A stretch of 5,477 nucleotides of DNA from Tatlockia sp. (GTDB lineage Bacteria; Cyanobacteriota; Cyanobacteriia; Cyanobacteriales; Chroococcidiopsidaceae), in assembly GCA_013698215.1 (NCBI GenBank), contig JACCVJ010000450.1, forward strand, positions 1 through 5,477, given 5' to 3'. This document shows, in pieces, positions 1 through 5,130 of the stretch. The notes beneath the pieces are model-generated. The model saw nothing but the letters and a program-made list of their open reading frames with translations. It ran no database searches and was not told where the DNA came from. Made by a program: the position numbers and the translations under genes. Within the stretch, counting starts at the first letter, position 1. Every line of letters begins with the position of its first letter.

Positions 1-26
1 AAAGTTGCCTCTATATTTAGGCTTCT

Positions 27-641
27 TTGAGTTTGTCTACAACACTCGAAAACGAGGTAAAGCAATACTTCCAGCTCTTCTGGGATGTCTCCTCAAGTAG
101 ATCCCTGGAATCCATTAAGAGCCACAAGTTTTTACTTACTAACCTACTTCTGGAGCCGTTACGAGCAAGCCGCCCTTCGAGGTTAATAGTTATTGGCAGT
201 CCGTATGTGTTCGATCCTAAGCTATTCCTGACGTTGCAGGGTTTGGAGGGTGAAAATCTTATTCTTCCTTTATGGGCGCTGCTCAAAGCTGGAATGGCTA
301 CTAGCGTATGGACTGTGGCGCTCTCTCGTCAACTACAAGGCACTGGTACGACTATCAACAATTTTATCCCAGGTATTGTCCGCACAGATATTTTGCGTAA
401 CGATCCTCTCATTATCCGAGTAATCGACCGATTGCTCCAACCTCTAGTGGGCATGACACCCGAACAGGCTGCGCGTACACCTTTTTACCTTGCTACATCA
501 GACGCGGTAGCAGAGATTACTGGACAGTTTTTCAAGACCACAAGACGCGGACTTAAGCACGTTAAAGTACCAGTCGGAACGTTCGATCCAATAGTTGCTC
601 AGAGGCTTTGGACTTTCAGCGATCGCCTTGTTGGTGCATAG
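27..641 (+). CDS. SDR-family oxidoreductase, N-terminally truncated (possible pseudogene)
   Basis: This 204-residue frame resembles the C-terminal two thirds of a short-chain dehydrogenase/reductase of the retinol-dehydrogenase-like type. Seen: a degraded FLLTNLLLEPL helix (residues 35-45), a strand ending in S58 (the catalytic-serine position), the segment GTGTTINNFIPGIVRT (105-120, the usual GTGVTVN..PG.VRT), then GMTPEQAARTPFYLA (142-156) and QRLW..SDRL near the end. The Rossmann glycine motif and the NNAG motif are absent, and a TAG at 18-20 closes the frame. The start is a TTG with no visible ribosome binding site. The family's YxxxK appears as WALLK (83-87), so the catalytic tyrosine seems lost. 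Family members are usually near 280-320 residues. Probably a decaying gene whose 5' part lies outside the window or was lost; a small residual protein cannot be excluded. The family is fairly sure, activity is doubtful. Confidence 0.65.
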   Translation: MSLSTTLENEVKQYFQLFWDVSSSRSLESIKSHKFLLTNLLLEPLRASRPSRLIVIGSPYVFDPKLFLTLQGLEGENLILPLWALLKAGMATSVWTVALSRQLQGTGTTINNFIPGIVRTDILRNDPLIIRVIDRLLQPLVGMTPEQAARTPFYLATSDAVAEITGQFFKTTRRGLKHVKVPVGTFDPIVAQRLWTFSDRLVGA

Positions 642-726
642 GCAAGCTGATTGCTTTAACTTCCTTTGCATATACAGCGATCGCCCTATTGGCTACAACC
701 TGTGCTGATTTTAATTAGGATAAATT

Positions 727-1182
727 ATGAACAAACTCCAATTTCTCAATGTATTACTCTTGGCTACCTTAGCTAGCTTAATGCCCATCTTAGTCAAAGC
801 CCAACCCGTAGCAAAACTAACAGTAATAGTAGATGGATTGCGACAAACATCCGGGCAAGTTTGCCTAAGAGTTCACACAACGGAACAAGGATTTCCCCAA
901 AGTGCTAAAGGTTTAGTCCAAAGTGGATGTGCTAAAATTACTGGAAACTCGGCGACTAAGGACTTTTACGGCTTAAAACCTGGTACTTATGCCGTTAGCT
1001 TATTTGAAGATAAAAATAGCGACGGCAAACTAAACACCAACTTTATTGGTATTCCCTCCGAAGGTTTTGGCGTGTCTAATAATCCTAAAGTAAAAAATCG
1101 CCCACCCAAGTTTAAAGAAGCAAGTTTCGACCTAAGCCAAAACAAAACTATCAATATTACTGTGCAATATTTATTTAAGTAA
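727..1182 (+). CDS. Secreted DUF2141 domain protein
   Basis: A 151-residue protein with an N-terminal signal peptide: K3, a hydrophobic stretch at residues 6-22, and a likely cleavage after VKA (25). The rest is a DUF2141 domain: LTVIVDGLRQTSGQVCLRV (31-49), GLKPGTYAVSLFEDKNSDGKL (82-102), then the hallmark NFIGIPSEGFGVSNN (105-119) and RPPKFKEASF (125-134). DUF2141 proteins are small exported beta-rich proteins of unknown function. C46 and C68 could form a disulfide in the periplasm. The ATG is supported by AGGA at 717-720, six bases upstream. The gene ends in tandem stops TAA TAG. It shares its strand with the exported protein at 1480, but nearly 300 bases separate them, so co-transcription is not evident. 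Identity of the domain is confident; function is unknown. Confidence 0.9.
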   Translation: MNKLQFLNVLLLATLASLMPILVKAQPVAKLTVIVDGLRQTSGQVCLRVHTTEQGFPQSAKGLVQSGCAKITGNSATKDFYGLKPGTYAVSLFEDKNSDGKLNTNFIGIPSEGFGVSNNPKVKNRPPKFKEASFDLSQNKTINITVQYLFK

Positions 1183-1479
1183 TAGTGTTCAAGCAATGCT
1201 GTGAAACTTTTCTTCTGTAAAACATTGAAAGCCATTCTCATCGGCACAAAAAAAATACTTTAGAATCTAACAGGACTTACGTAAGTCCTGAAACTATCAA
1301 GTGATGCTACCGCAAACAGAATGCACTACTAGCAACAAGTGTGACCCCAGTCATATTTGTTGTGCATCTTGGGTCTATCCGCGCCAAGAAAAATTGGCTA
1401 TGCTGCTAGCAAATAATGAACTTGCCAACATAACTCGTCAGAAGGTGTCCACCTTTACTCACTCCCACATACAAAGATC
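1183..1479. other. Gene-free gap
   Basis: About 300 bases between the two exported-protein genes. No frame in it shows recognisable protein similarity. The 72-codon plus frame starting with GTG at 1301 has no credible ribosome site and runs into the start of the next gene. The notable structures are a perfect 20-bp palindrome (1271-1290) and a small inverted repeat, AAGGTG/CACCTT (1442-1455), 25 bases before the next start codon. Confidence 0.6.
1271..1290. repeat. Perfect 20-bp palindrome
   Basis: CAGGACTTACGTAAGTCCTG reads the same on both strands. It lies 88 bases after the DUF2141 stop. As RNA it could fold, but it is not followed by a T-run, so it is a poor intrinsic terminator. From memory, AGGACTTACG-type sequences recur in filamentous cyanobacterial genomes and at the ends of some insertion elements. 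Two such ends joined head to head would give this palindrome, but that origin is inference. Confidence 0.7.
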
Positions 1480-2079
1480 ATGCAAAATTTATATTTTATG
1501 TTTGGGTTTGCGTTGGTGATGATGACTAGAGTGCAGCCACTTTTAGCACAGGAAGTTAATTCCAATCGATTATGCCAGAAGTTGCTTCTTAACTCTTCTT
1601 GTTCGAGAGATAGTTCAATTGATAAAAAACCTCAAACTCAGTTTACTGTTCCTCAAGTTATCAAAGTCAAGTTAAATAAGGTGTCCAATGTCACTGAATG
1701 GATGCGAATCGAACGTACTGGCAACCAAGTAAAGCTTTTGCATACAACAATTGCCCCTAGTATTGTTTCCACGGCAATTAGAGCAATTTCTGGGATTCCT
1801 TCGGTATTTTCAGATAGCGGTACAGCAAGGGCAGTTGGCATTGTCGGCAGACTTCCACCGCTTGCTTATACTTGGTACGACCATCCAACTTCCCGGATTT
1901 TCTTTCAACCAGATAGTTGCCAAGGCGAAAAAGAGACGAGTTCTTGCGTTTTAAAAGGGACTAGCACTATTGAATTGCCTGCGGAAACAGATTTATCTCA
2001 AGGCAAATTCACAGTTGAATATACCGAACGCAAGTTATTACGTACAGTGACATTTCGAGTTCCACCGCAGAAGTCCTAG
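1480..2079 (+). CDS. Exported protein of unknown function, four cysteines
   Basis: A 199-residue protein I do not recognise as a named family. The N-terminus reads as a signal peptide: hydrophobic residues 4-15, R17, and likely cleavage near LLA|QE (23-24). The n-region lacks positive charge, which is atypical and leaves some doubt about the start. Upstream the frame stays open back to 1420 but has no ATG; an internal ATG lies at 1498. The mature part has two cysteine pairs with equal spacing (C32/C41 and C147/C156), consistent with disulfides in the periplasm. Other landmarks are VIKVKLNKV (60-68), EWMRIERTGNQVKLLHTT (73-90), YTWYDHPTSRIFFQPDSC (130-147) and a beta-rich end, GKFTVEYTERKLLRTVTFRV (175-194). 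No strong ribosome site is seen before the ATG. The TAG stop is completed by the first base of the inverted-repeat element that follows, so the original C-terminus may have been longer. Confidence 0.75.
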   Translation: MQNLYFMFGFALVMMTRVQPLLAQEVNSNRLCQKLLLNSSCSRDSSIDKKPQTQFTVPQVIKVKLNKVSNVTEWMRIERTGNQVKLLHTTIAPSIVSTAIRAISGIPSVFSDSGTARAVGIVGRLPPLAYTWYDHPTSRIFFQPDSCQGEKETSSCVLKGTSTIELPAETDLSQGKFTVEYTERKLLRTVTFRVPPQKS

Positions 2080-2098
2080 GGGAGCATCTCACCTTTGC
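2079..2098 (+). repeat. Left terminal inverted repeat
   Basis: GGGGAGCATCTCACCTTTGC pairs with the reverse complement of 2247-2266 at 19 of 20 positions. The single mismatch is the sixth base from the inner end. Pairing stops at both neighbouring bases, so the repeat limits are sharp. Confidence 0.85.
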
Positions 2099-2122
2099 AA
2101 TAAGTATTTATATTTATTGCAA
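2095..2122. repeat. Subterminal hairpin, left
   Basis: TTGCAATAAGTA (2095-2106) pairs with TATTTATTGCAA (2111-2122) around a 4-base TTTA loop, with one G-T wobble. It overlaps the inner four bases of the left terminal repeat. It might also end transcription of the preceding gene, but it is AT-rich and has no T-tract after it. Confidence 0.7.
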
Positions 2123-2225
2123 TAAATCTTGCATATCAGGGCTTTTAGCAAAAATAGGATCTTCAAATTGAGATTCCGAAGCCAGATTTATTTCTGACTA
2201 ATACATGAAAAAGCTTAATTTTGCC

Positions 2226-2245
2226 TTTGAGTATTTGTACTCAAA
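2226..2245. repeat. Subterminal hairpin, right
   Basis: TTTGAGTA (2226-2233) and TACTCAAA (2238-2245) form a perfect 8-bp stem with a 4-base TTTG loop, one base inside the right terminal repeat. It mirrors the hairpin at the left end in position, though not in sequence. Confidence 0.7.
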
Positions 2246-2246
2246 C

Positions 2247-2266
2247 GCAAAAGTGAGATGCTCCCC
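2247..2266 (-). repeat. Right terminal inverted repeat
   Basis: GCAAAAGTGAGATGCTCCCC is the inverted partner of 2079-2098. CHAT-domain similarity on the minus strand stops at its outer edge. Confidence 0.85.
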
Positions 2267-2586
2267 CACAAAGATACTACTACGCTAGAAACTCCCACAG
2301 AAAGCAGCGACCTTGATAACCCAATTACTCCATCTCCAGTAATTTTTCCCCTACCAGTATTGCAAGCGCTCAATACTACTAAATTAGCTTGCAACTTCGT
2401 ATCGAGCATTTCCTCCGCCGTGAGTAACCCATCAGCGTTACTAGACGCTACAAAAGCTAAAGAACTAGCTAGTCCCTGGCGATCGCTACAGTAAAAATTG
2501 CCAGTTAACTAAATAGCCTTTGCCCATTTGGAGCAATTCAAGAACGGAATCAAAATATTTAGATTACATCACCAATGGCTCGACTC

Positions 2587-3036
2587 TCACCGACTGCTGA
2601 CTCCATCAGTCGTGCGTCCGCTCATCTCGCCCGGATAGATACGGTAGATGACAATTACCTCCGCGCGTCCCCAAGAGTCGATCCAAGTACGATTGATAGC
2701 AGGAGAAAGTTTTGGATTACGCTCTTTGATAAATTGCATAGCACGATCGATATCTTCCTGTTCTGTGAGGCGCTCGGCTCGACCCGTCACAATCACGCTA
2801 CGCCAATGAAGGGGATTATGTATTTCTTCAACCTGTAGACAGATTTCTGGATTCGCGTCTAGGTCATGAGTCTTCATGCCTTCAGTTGTAAATAGATAGA
2901 TGTCCTTTTCTTCGAGATAATAGTGCATTGGCATCACGTAGGGTTTTCCTTCGTGTATGTAGCCAAGATGACCGTATCCTACTTGTTGTAGAAAGTCCTG
3001 TATTTCTTTTTGCCCCATTTCATCAATATCTAACAT
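2587..3036 (-). CDS. Pyridoxamine 5'-phosphate oxidase-like FMN-binding protein
   Basis: A 149-residue protein of the PNPOx-like split beta-barrel superfamily (Pyridox_ox_2/NimA-like), whose members bind FMN or F420 and usually act as small flavin reductases or oxidases. Seen: an N-terminal helix (MGQKEIQDFLQQ, 7-18), GYGHLGYIHEGKPYVMPMHYYLEEKDIYLFT (20-50, the barrel strands in the family order), EGMKTHDLDANPEICLQVEE (52-71), WRSVIVTGRAERLTE (78-92) and WGRAEVIVIYRI (122-133). Length fits the family. Two ATGs stand in tandem (3039 and 3036); AAGGAG at 3044-3049 is better placed for the second, so that start is chosen. The frame stays open upstream to a TTG at 3198, but nothing there resembles the family. 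It lies about 170 bases after the cupin gene on the same strand, so the two may be co-transcribed. Substrate unknown. Confidence 0.9.
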   Translation of the reverse strand: MLDIDEMGQKEIQDFLQQVGYGHLGYIHEGKPYVMPMHYYLEEKDIYLFTTEGMKTHDLDANPEICLQVEEIHNPLHWRSVIVTGRAERLTEQEDIDRAMQFIKERNPKLSPAINRTWIDSWGRAEVIVIYRIYPGEMSGRTTDGVSSR

Positions 3037-3043
3037 CATTATT

Positions 3044-3049
3044 CTCCTT
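3044..3049 (-). promoter_or_regulatory. Ribosome binding site deciding the start at 3036
   Basis: On the minus strand AAGGAG sits four bases before the ATG at 3039 and seven before the ATG at 3036. It excludes the longer TTG-initiated reading from 3198 and favours the second ATG. Confidence 0.75.
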
Positions 3050-3210
3050 TTCAAGCTCCAGTTAATTGATATTATTGCAGGTGTATTGTTGACAATGGCA
3101 CAATCAACGCTCATAATCAATGAGGGCAGAATTGAAGTAAGACTTTTGGAAAGTACCCGCTTTGTATTTGTTAGATGGCATGAATGCCTCAAGGTCAATA
3201 ATTAGAGCCA

Positions 3211-3546
3211 TCACCCTGTTTGCGAGAGTGTCAATAAGAAGGCGAAGTTTGTCACTGCTTTTACAGCGTGGGGTGCGGTAGCAGGTATAAAAACAAAGAC
3301 TCCCGATTCCAAGACAATCTCTTTGCCTTCCAGCGTCAGCACGCCTTGTCCTTCAATCACGTTCACTGTGGCATTGCGAGGATTAGTATGTTCTGCGATA
3401 TCCATTCCCGCCGCCAGCGACATCAGCGCATATCGGCAGTTTTTATCCTCCAACAGAATCTTACTCTTGACTCCAGTCTGGGGATATTCAATAACATCCG
3501 CCCAACGAATTGCGGTAGTATTCGATGACATTATGGTTACGGTCAC
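3211..3546 (-). CDS. Small single-domain cupin protein
   Basis: An 111-residue protein forming one cupin beta-barrel. Motif 1 is EHTNPRNATVNVIEGQG (52-68) with H53 and E65 as likely metal ligands; the second histidine of the usual HxH is N55. Motif 2 is the stretch from SGVFVF to PATAPHAVKA (81-97) with H93 as the remaining ligand. It therefore may bind a metal through three side chains, or weakly. Cupins of this size act as enzymes or as sensory and binding domains; no substrate can be inferred. The start is taken as GTG at 3546 because AAAGGA (3554-3559) lies seven bases upstream; an in-frame ATG at 3531 is the alternative and lacks a good site. The gene follows the interrupted gene at 3618-4172 by about 70 bases and precedes the flavin-binding gene, suggesting a redox or stress-related cluster. 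Confidence 0.88.
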   Translation of the reverse strand: MTVTIMSSNTTAIRWADVIEYPQTGVKSKILLEDKNCRYALMSLAAGMDIAEHTNPRNATVNVIEGQGVLTLEGKEIVLESGVFVFIPATAPHAVKAVTNFAFLLTLSQTG

Positions 3547-3553
3547 AAGATTA

Positions 3554-3559
3554 TCCTTT
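3554..3559 (-). promoter_or_regulatory. Ribosome binding site supporting the GTG start of the cupin gene
   Basis: AAAGGA on the minus strand lies seven bases before GTG at 3546. No comparable purine-rich site precedes the in-frame ATG at 3531. Confidence 0.6.
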
Positions 3560-3617
3560 ATTGCACAGAGATTAATTAGAACTACAAAGACACTAATGGA
3601 TTGAATATTTCGATGAA

Positions 3618-4172
3618 CTACGGAAAGACAATTTTGGAACTCGGCGGATGTCCCAGGAAAAGATAGGCAGCCGTTTTTAGCACACTTTCGGAATAAATAA
3701 TCTTTTGAATATTTAGACTTGGCACGCGTTTTGCGGTGGCATTGTAGGTCGCAATTTCCCCTTCCAGACTAAAATCGCTATGAGTGCGGTAGTGGTCATT
3801 GTCGTGTACTGCCTGGAAGATGAAGTTGTAGATGGGATTAAGACCTAGGGTTGTGTCATAATTTTCGGCAGACACCCAGAGATGACTAGCAGAGATATCG
3901 GCAAACATTTCTGCGGCATTGTTATAACGCTCATACCAAGAGAATTCTAGATTTAGCGGGGTACTCTGAAACTCACTCCAGAGCCAATCCCACAGTTCTA
4001 CAAGCGTTGCATCAGGGATTTGGGCTGGGTTGCCTTCCAGTTAAAGTTTGGCTAGAATTTCGACTTTGGAAGCCGTTGCGTTTTCTTGAGGATTGGCGTT
4101 AGCATAGGCGGTAGCATCAACCTGACTAACTTCGTTTTGACAGTTTATAAGTATTTTTTTAAGCTGGCTCAT
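3618..4172 (-). pseudogene. Unknown-function gene interrupted by one in-frame stop codon
   Basis: Read from ATG at 4172 this frame gives 184 codons with a single TAA at codon 44 (4041-4043) and no other disruption. Both sides read like one protein: MSQLKKILINCQ and a hydrophilic region before the stop, then LEGNPAQIPDATLVELWDWL (45-64), SWYERYNNAAEMFADISASH (78-97), LNPIYNFIFQAVHDNDHYRT (111-130) and HSDFSLEGE (131-139). The cluster H123, D126, H127, H131, E137 could bind a metal. I do not recognise a named family. Downstream of the stop the first ATG is at 3908, which would drop half the protein. A weak ribosome site (TAGGTAAGTAA) precedes 4172. A single base change from AAA, CAA or GAA would create the TAA; a sequencing error is also possible. 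It heads the minus-strand cluster with the cupin and flavin-binding genes, so premature termination could reduce expression of those genes by polarity. Confidence 0.8.
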
Positions 4173-4223
4173 TTACTTACCTACTTAAGTTTTATCTATC
4201 GATCCTAACGTTTACTAAAAGCA

Positions 4224-4253
4224 TTGGTTCATAAGAAAGAAATACTTTATAAA
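4224..4253 (+). promoter_or_regulatory. Candidate sigma-70 promoter for the antitoxin-like gene
   Basis: TTGGTT (4224-4229) and TATAAA (4248-4253) are separated by 18 bases and end 21 bases before the ATG at 4275. The 102-base divergent intergenic region must also drive the minus-strand gene starting at 4172, but no convincing minus-strand promoter was seen. Prediction by eye only. Confidence 0.35.
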
Positions 4254-4274
4254 AAATTAACTTAAAGAATAACT

Positions 4275-4511
4275 ATGATCAGCCCCTCGATTACCCAAGT
4301 CATTGCACAAATGAATGATTTACCTGATGACATGCAACAACAAGTTCTTAGCTTCGTTCTCAACCTGCGGCAAGAGCATTTACAAGAATCCGGCAATGCT
4401 TGGGATGTTCTAGAATCGCTCACAGGTACAATTGAAGCCCCTACGGATTGGTCAGCAGAACACGATCGCTATCTCTATGGCACACCTAAACACCAATCAA
4501 ATGAAGTATGA
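4275..4511 (+). CDS. Antitoxin-like protein (DUF2281/VapB-like), apparently orphaned
   Basis: A 78-residue acidic protein of a type common in cyanobacterial toxin-antitoxin modules. The first part (ITQVIAQMNDLPDDMQQQVLSFVLNL, 6-31) predicts a helix of the DUF2281 kind. The tail (WDVLESLTGTIEAPTDWSAE, 43-62, then HDRYLYGTP) is the toxin-facing extension typical of proteins paired with PIN-domain VapC-like ribonucleases. By analogy it would neutralise its toxin and repress its own promoter. Start: ATG at 4275 with a weak AAAGA site. The partner toxin is not intact: only a 20-codon frame overlapping the stop by four bases follows. Its assignment as an antitoxin rests on pattern memory and context, not on a defined DNA-binding motif. 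Confidence 0.75.
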   Translation: MISPSITQVIAQMNDLPDDMQQQVLSFVLNLRQEHLQESGNAWDVLESLTGTIEAPTDWSAEHDRYLYGTPKHQSNEV

Positions 4512-4570
4512 GAAGCGATCGCCACTTTATTCAAGCAGATTTTCGCGCCTTAATGTTAGAAACAGATTAG
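4508..4570 (+). pseudogene. Remnant of a PIN-domain (VapC-like) toxin
   Basis: The ATG at 4508 overlaps the antitoxin-like stop (ATGA) and opens a 20-codon frame, MRSDRHFIQADFRALMLETD. Its middle, SDRHFIQADFRALM, resembles the C-terminal tail of VapC-type PIN ribonucleases, which often read (T)xDRHF.QAGF..L. There the aspartate belongs to the acidic metal site. Roughly 110 residues of such a toxin would be missing, so this looks like an internal deletion that fused the start region to the tail. The match is short and made from memory; chance similarity remains possible. A second overlapping frame from ATG 4501 (34 codons) has no recognisable features. Confidence 0.45.
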
Positions 4571-4617
4571 CAGTAAAGGCTGTAAGAGACTTACACCATT
4601 AAAGTAATTGATCGCCC

Positions 4618-4621
4618 AGGA
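4618..4621 (+). promoter_or_regulatory. Ribosome binding site deciding the antitoxin start
   Basis: AGGA with a seven-base spacer to ATG at 4629. It lies inside the longer TTG-initiated reading from 4608 and so argues against that start. Confidence 0.6.
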
Positions 4622-4628
4622 AAATAAA

Positions 4629-4838
4629 ATGTCTGAAACTACATTAGATACAAGCGAACTTAAACAACTGATCAAAAGTGTGATCGCTGAAGTCCTGCAA
4701 GAACAGAAAGAAGTCTTTACTGACATTATTATTGAAGCAATGGAAGATATTGGTTTGGCAAAAGCGATCGCAAAAGGTGAAAATACTGAACCTGTTAGTC
4801 GTGAAGCTATCTTTAAGATTTTGAGCCAGCAGCAATGA
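4629..4838 (+). CDS. Type II antitoxin, partner of the RelE-like toxin
   Basis: A 69-residue, mostly helical, acidic protein directly upstream of a RelE/ParE-type toxin gene, overlapping it by four bases (ATGA). This coupling and the size mark it as the antitoxin. Residues 1-50 form a charged helix-rich region (SELKQLIKSVIAEVLQEQKE, 9-28); the end, VSREAIFKILSQQQ (56-69), could wrap the toxin. It has no clear ribbon-helix-helix or helix-turn-helix signature, so the DNA-binding mode is unknown. The start is ATG at 4629 because AGGA (4618-4621) lies seven bases before it; the longer TTG start at 4608 is rejected. In the pair it would bind and neutralise the labile-mRNA-targeting toxin. Confidence 0.8.
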   Translation: MSETTLDTSELKQLIKSVIAEVLQEQKEVFTDIIIEAMEDIGLAKAIAKGENTEPVSREAIFKILSQQQ

Positions 4839-5101
4839 ATGTTGAATTTAGAAAAAGCTTTGAAAAAGACCTCAGTAAAATCAGAGATGCAGAGCTATTA
4901 CAAAGAATTCAAGCAGTTATTGAAGAAGTTGAAACCATTGATAGTTTGCTAGATTTAACTAATGTCAAAAAACTAAAAGCGGAGGGAGATTACTATCGTA
5001 TTAGAGTAAACGACTATCGAATTGGACTTTTTGTAAGTGAGAATGCTGTGGTTTTTTCCCGCATACTGCATCGAAAGGAGATATATCGTTATTTCCCCTA
5101 A
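4835..5101 (+). CDS. RelE/ParE-family toxin
   Basis: An 88-residue protein of the RelE/ParE superfamily, whose RelE-type members cleave mRNA on the ribosome and ParE-type members act on gyrase. Seen in order: an N-terminal strand and helix (MNVEFRKSFEKDLSKI, 1-16), a second helix (ELLQRIQAVIEEVE, 20-33), NVKKLKAEG (43-51), the family core YYRIRVNDYRIGLFV (53-67) and the C-terminal SRILHRKEIYRYFP (75-88). K45, K46, K48, R55, R57, R80 and Y84 sit where RelE-type toxins keep basic and tyrosine active-site residues, favouring an mRNA interferase. Length is normal. The start overlaps the antitoxin stop by four bases, so translation is probably coupled. No internal damage is seen; the pair looks intact. 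Confidence 0.9.
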   Translation: MNVEFRKSFEKDLSKIRDAELLQRIQAVIEEVETIDSLLDLTNVKKLKAEGDYYRIRVNDYRIGLFVSENAVVFSRILHRKEIYRYFP

Positions 5102-5130
5102 TTGTTTGGCAAGAAGGTTACTACTCACAA

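Larger units (their letters stand above)
2079..2266. mobile_element. 188-bp MITE-like element with terminal inverted repeats
   Basis: The left end (2079-2098, GGGGAGCATCTCACCTTTGC) and right end (2247-2266) are inverted repeats matching at 19 of 20 bases. Immediately inside each end is a hairpin: a 12-bp AT-rich stem at 2095-2122 and an 8-bp perfect stem at 2226-2245. The 188 bases are too short for a transposase and no transposase fragment is visible, so this fits a non-autonomous miniature element mobilised in trans by a related insertion sequence. I see no clear target-site duplication: the left flank ends CCTA, the right flank starts CACA. The left edge supplies the last base of the preceding gene's stop codon, and the right edge truncates a CHAT-domain gene. 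The parent IS family cannot be named from the sequence. Confidence 0.75.
2215..2490 (-). pseudogene. CHAT-domain protein fragment
   Basis: Minus-strand translation from about 2472 to 2266 gives a typical stretch of a CHAT peptidase domain (caspase-like, often fused to TPR repeats in cyanobacteria): GLLTAEEMLDTKLQANLVVL, then SACNTGRGKITGDGVIGLSR and ending in SSVVVSLW. The SACxTG cysteine, the expected nucleophile, is present. The catalytic histidine region (ATHG) and everything before it are missing: upstream the frame meets a TAG at 2509-2511. Downstream, the family normally continues after SLW with an aspartate-rich segment. Here the reading frame enters the inverted-repeat element and gives unrelated residues until TAA at 2215. 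The fragment therefore covers about 70 residues and cannot be functional. The continuation is not found on the other side of the element. Confidence 0.85.

Noticed and set aside
619..684. Two similar stretches AGCGATCGCC.T.TTGG as a direct repeat
   Set aside because: The shared core is the HIP1 octamer, which is dispersed through cyanobacterial genomes; the extra matching bases are too few to claim a separate repeat.
691..717. TTGGCT, 17 bases, TAATTA as promoter of the DUF2141 gene
   Set aside because: The -10 would overlap the ribosome binding site and put the transcription start just before the ATG.
1301..1519. 72-codon plus-strand frame starting with GTG
   Set aside because: No ribosome site, no recognisable similarity, odd composition, and its end overlaps the signal peptide of the next gene in another frame.
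2258..2494. 78-codon plus-strand frame
   Set aside because: It is the complement of the CHAT fragment, whose minus-strand reading shows clear family motifs.
2495..2586. Minus-strand frame ending ...VLELLQMGKGYLVNW
   Set aside because: Only about 25 codons between stops, no start codon context; possibly a gene-end fragment beside the CHAT remnant, but I cannot support it.
3037..3198. N-terminal extension of the flavin-binding protein from TTG 3198
   Set aside because: The 54 extra residues do not resemble the family and a good ribosome site at 3044-3049 supports the inner ATG.
3095..3205. Short plus-strand frame starting MAQSTLIINEGRIEV
   Set aside because: About 36 codons, no ribosome site, and its start lies between the -35 and -10 of the promoter-like sequence; no family recognised.
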